A DNA stretch of 64,000 nt, taken from Marinomonas posidonica IVIA-Po-181. GTDB taxonomy: Bacteria > Pseudomonadota > Gammaproteobacteria > Pseudomonadales > Marinomonadaceae. The notes under the pieces were generated by a model. That model worked only from the letters and a program-made list of their open reading frames with translations. It searched no databases and had not been told where the DNA came from. This document shows positions 62,766 to 64,000 of this stretch, one piece after another. Numbering within the stretch: the stretch's first letter is position 1; each line of letters starts with the position of its first letter. The DNA lies in the NCBI RefSeq assembly GCF_000214215.1, contig NC_015559.1, positions 2,467,001-2,531,000 on the forward strand, in the 5' to 3' direction. Both the position numbers and the translations under genes were made by a program.

Positions 62766-62798
62766 CGGCGGCATCATCATGACATGCTAATGCCGCCG
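62766..62798 (-). terminator. Terminator of the aldehyde dehydrogenase gene
   Basis: CGGCGGCAT (62766-62774) pairs with ATGCCGCCG (62790-62798), extended by GGAG/CTCC-type pairing outside. The stretch 62546-62765 has no recognised gene. Confidence 0.7.
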
Positions 62799-62824
62799 CT
62801 CCTTAACCTTATGAAGGCCTCGCT

Positions 62825-64000
62825 TTAAAATGGATAGTGCTGTTTGGCATCTTCAATGGTGATCCAACGCACATCGGTAAACTCAGCAATTCCAGCTTTG
62901 CCGCCAAAACGACCATAGCCAGAATCCCCCACCCCACCAAATGGCATTTGTGGTTCATCTGCCAAAGTCGGTCCATTAATATGGCAAATACCGCTTTTTA
63001 TGGCATTGGCACAAGCCAACGCCCGATTAATGTTTTGCGAGAATAATGCCGCCGACAAGCCATACTCGCTGTCGTTAGCCACTTTAATGGCTTCTGCATC
63101 ACCATTGACACGAATAATCGACTTAACTGGACCAAAGCTTTCTTCGCGATAAATGCGCATTTGATCGTTTACACAATCCAATAAGGTCGCCGAGAAAATC
63201 GCGCCGTCGTTTTCACCGCCACAGACCAACTTAGCCCCTTTCGACACAGCATCATCGATCAGCTGACGCATTTTATCAGCAGCCTCAGGATTGACTAAAG
63301 AGCCAAGCACCACCTGTTCACGAGGATTCCCCCAAGGTAAAGTCGATGCTCTGGCAATTAGCTGATCGACAAACTCATCGGCAATACTGTCATCTACAAT
63401 CATCCGCTCTGTGGACATACAGATTTGTCCTTGATTCATAAAGGCGCCAAAAATAGCCGCATTCACCGCCGCTTCAATATCCGCATCCGCTAATACCACC
63501 AAAGGGGCTTTGCCACCCAGTTCGAGTAAGGCGGGTTTCAGGTTCTCCCCCGCTAAACGACCAATAATACGTCCAACAGGGCTGGATCCCGTAAAGTTCA
63601 CATGTCGTACTTCGGGTGCTTCGATCAGTGCTTTCACTATGTCCGGCGCATCGCTGGGATCATTTGATAACAGATTAATCACACCAGCAGGAAAACCAGC
63701 TTCAAGGAAGCAATCAATGATTAGCCTATGGGTCAGAGGACAGAACTCAGAGCTCTTTAAAATCACGGTATTACCACAGGCCAGTGGTGTTGCAATTGCA
63801 CGCGCCCCTAAAATAACCGGTGCATTCCAAGGTGCTATCGCCAAACAGACACCTTTAGGTTTGTTAATCGACATGGCTAAGGTACCCGGCTTATTCGCAG
63901 GAATGACCTCACCTCCGACTTGAGTCGTTAAGGCGGCGGCTTCGCGAATATGGCCGGCTGCGAGCATGACATTAAAACCAGCCCAAGGACCTGTTGCACC
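62825..64000 (-). CDS. NAD(P)-dependent aldehyde dehydrogenase, aromatic-aldehyde type (5' end outside window)
   Basis: The frame is open from 62825 to the right window end, so the N-terminal region is missing. APWNAPVILGARAIATPLACGNTVILKSSE is the Rossmann/phosphate loop, FTGSSPVGRIIG the NAD site, ALLELGGKAPLVVL the general-base Glu and NQGQICMSTERM the catalytic Cys. The set resembles salicylaldehyde, vanillin or benzaldehyde dehydrogenases. Neighbouring genes do not show an aromatic degradation pathway. Confidence 0.9.
   Translation of the reverse strand, partial: GATGPWAGFNVMLAAGHIREAAALTTQVGGEVIPANKPGTLAMSINKPKGVCLAIAPWNAPVILGARAIATPLACGNTVILKSSEFCPLTHRLIIDCFLEAGFPAGVINLLSNDPSDAPDIVKALIEAPEVRHVNFTGSSPVGRIIGRLAGENLKPALLELGGKAPLVVLADADIEAAVNAAIFGAFMNQGQICMSTERMIVDDSIADEFVDQLIARASTLPWGNPREQVVLGSLVNPEAADKMRQLIDDAVSKGAKLVCGGENDGAIFSATLLDCVNDQMRIYREESFGPVKSIIRVNGDAEAIKVANDSEYGLSAALFSQNINRALACANAIKSGICHINGPTLADEPQMPFGGVGDSGYGRFGGKAGIAEFTDVRWITIEDAKQHYPF

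Overview
The window looks like chromosomal DNA of a marine gammaproteobacterium, most likely an Oceanospirillales member close to Marinomonas. This rests on the recognisable protein families (MotY, RNase T, argG, a cydABX-cydDC operon, a CqsA-type autoinducer synthase, the TrhP/YfhL pair) and on moderate-to-low G+C; I could not run a database search. No rRNA or tRNA gene, CRISPR array, prophage or insertion-sequence transposase was seen.

Layout. Positions 1-19 kb are ordinary chromosome: the end of a response-regulator-like gene, cqsA, an omega-amino-acid aminotransferase, a ribokinase/nucleoside-hydrolase operon, argG, motY, rnt, a large AsmA-like envelope protein, a Fur-box-preceded siderophore receptor, and the tRNA hydroxylation gene trhP with its ferredoxin. 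Positions 19-27 kb hold small stress, redox and membrane genes, a phage-like membrane gene with a broken second copy, and a LysE exporter with a broken C-terminal duplicate. Positions 27-34 kb are more mosaic: a 7TM histidine kinase and a NarL-type response regulator flank a protein that joins two beta/gamma-crystallin domains to an aerolysin-like pore-forming domain.

From about 35.0 to 45.9 kb the window carries an integron gene-cassette array. Small genes, nearly all on the minus strand, are separated by 55-110 bp imperfect inverted repeats with attC architecture. In most cassettes the heptamer at the gene's 3' end is the reverse complement of the heptamer that starts the same cassette. No integrase or clear attI is present at the expected (right-hand) end, so this is an integrase-less array (CALIN). 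Cassette products include a cupin, two GFA-like proteins, DUF1330-like, VOC, GNAT, DUF4145, hydrolases, orphan membrane proteins, an 18-residue-repeat protein and at least one cassette with only a 38-codon frame. A short, more degenerate cassette-like island lies at 60.1-61.2 kb.

Positions 46.8-53.2 kb carry the complete cytochrome bd operon (cydA-cydB-cydX-cydD-cydC) with an FNR-like box upstream. Positions 53-64 kb hold housekeeping and accessory genes: a lipoprotein hydrolase, a TauD-like dioxygenase, metY, a serine beta-lactamase-like hydrolase, a BLUF photoreceptor, phhB, and an aldehyde dehydrogenase cut by the window end.

Dispersed repeats are frequent. One modular family has conserved ends (GGAAGGTRCGAAYAAGTC) and, in its two long copies, compensatory changes in predicted stems. 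Another is a GGGGTCAGAGT palindrome family. These, the cassette array and the crystallin-aerolysin fusion are the most interesting parts of the window.
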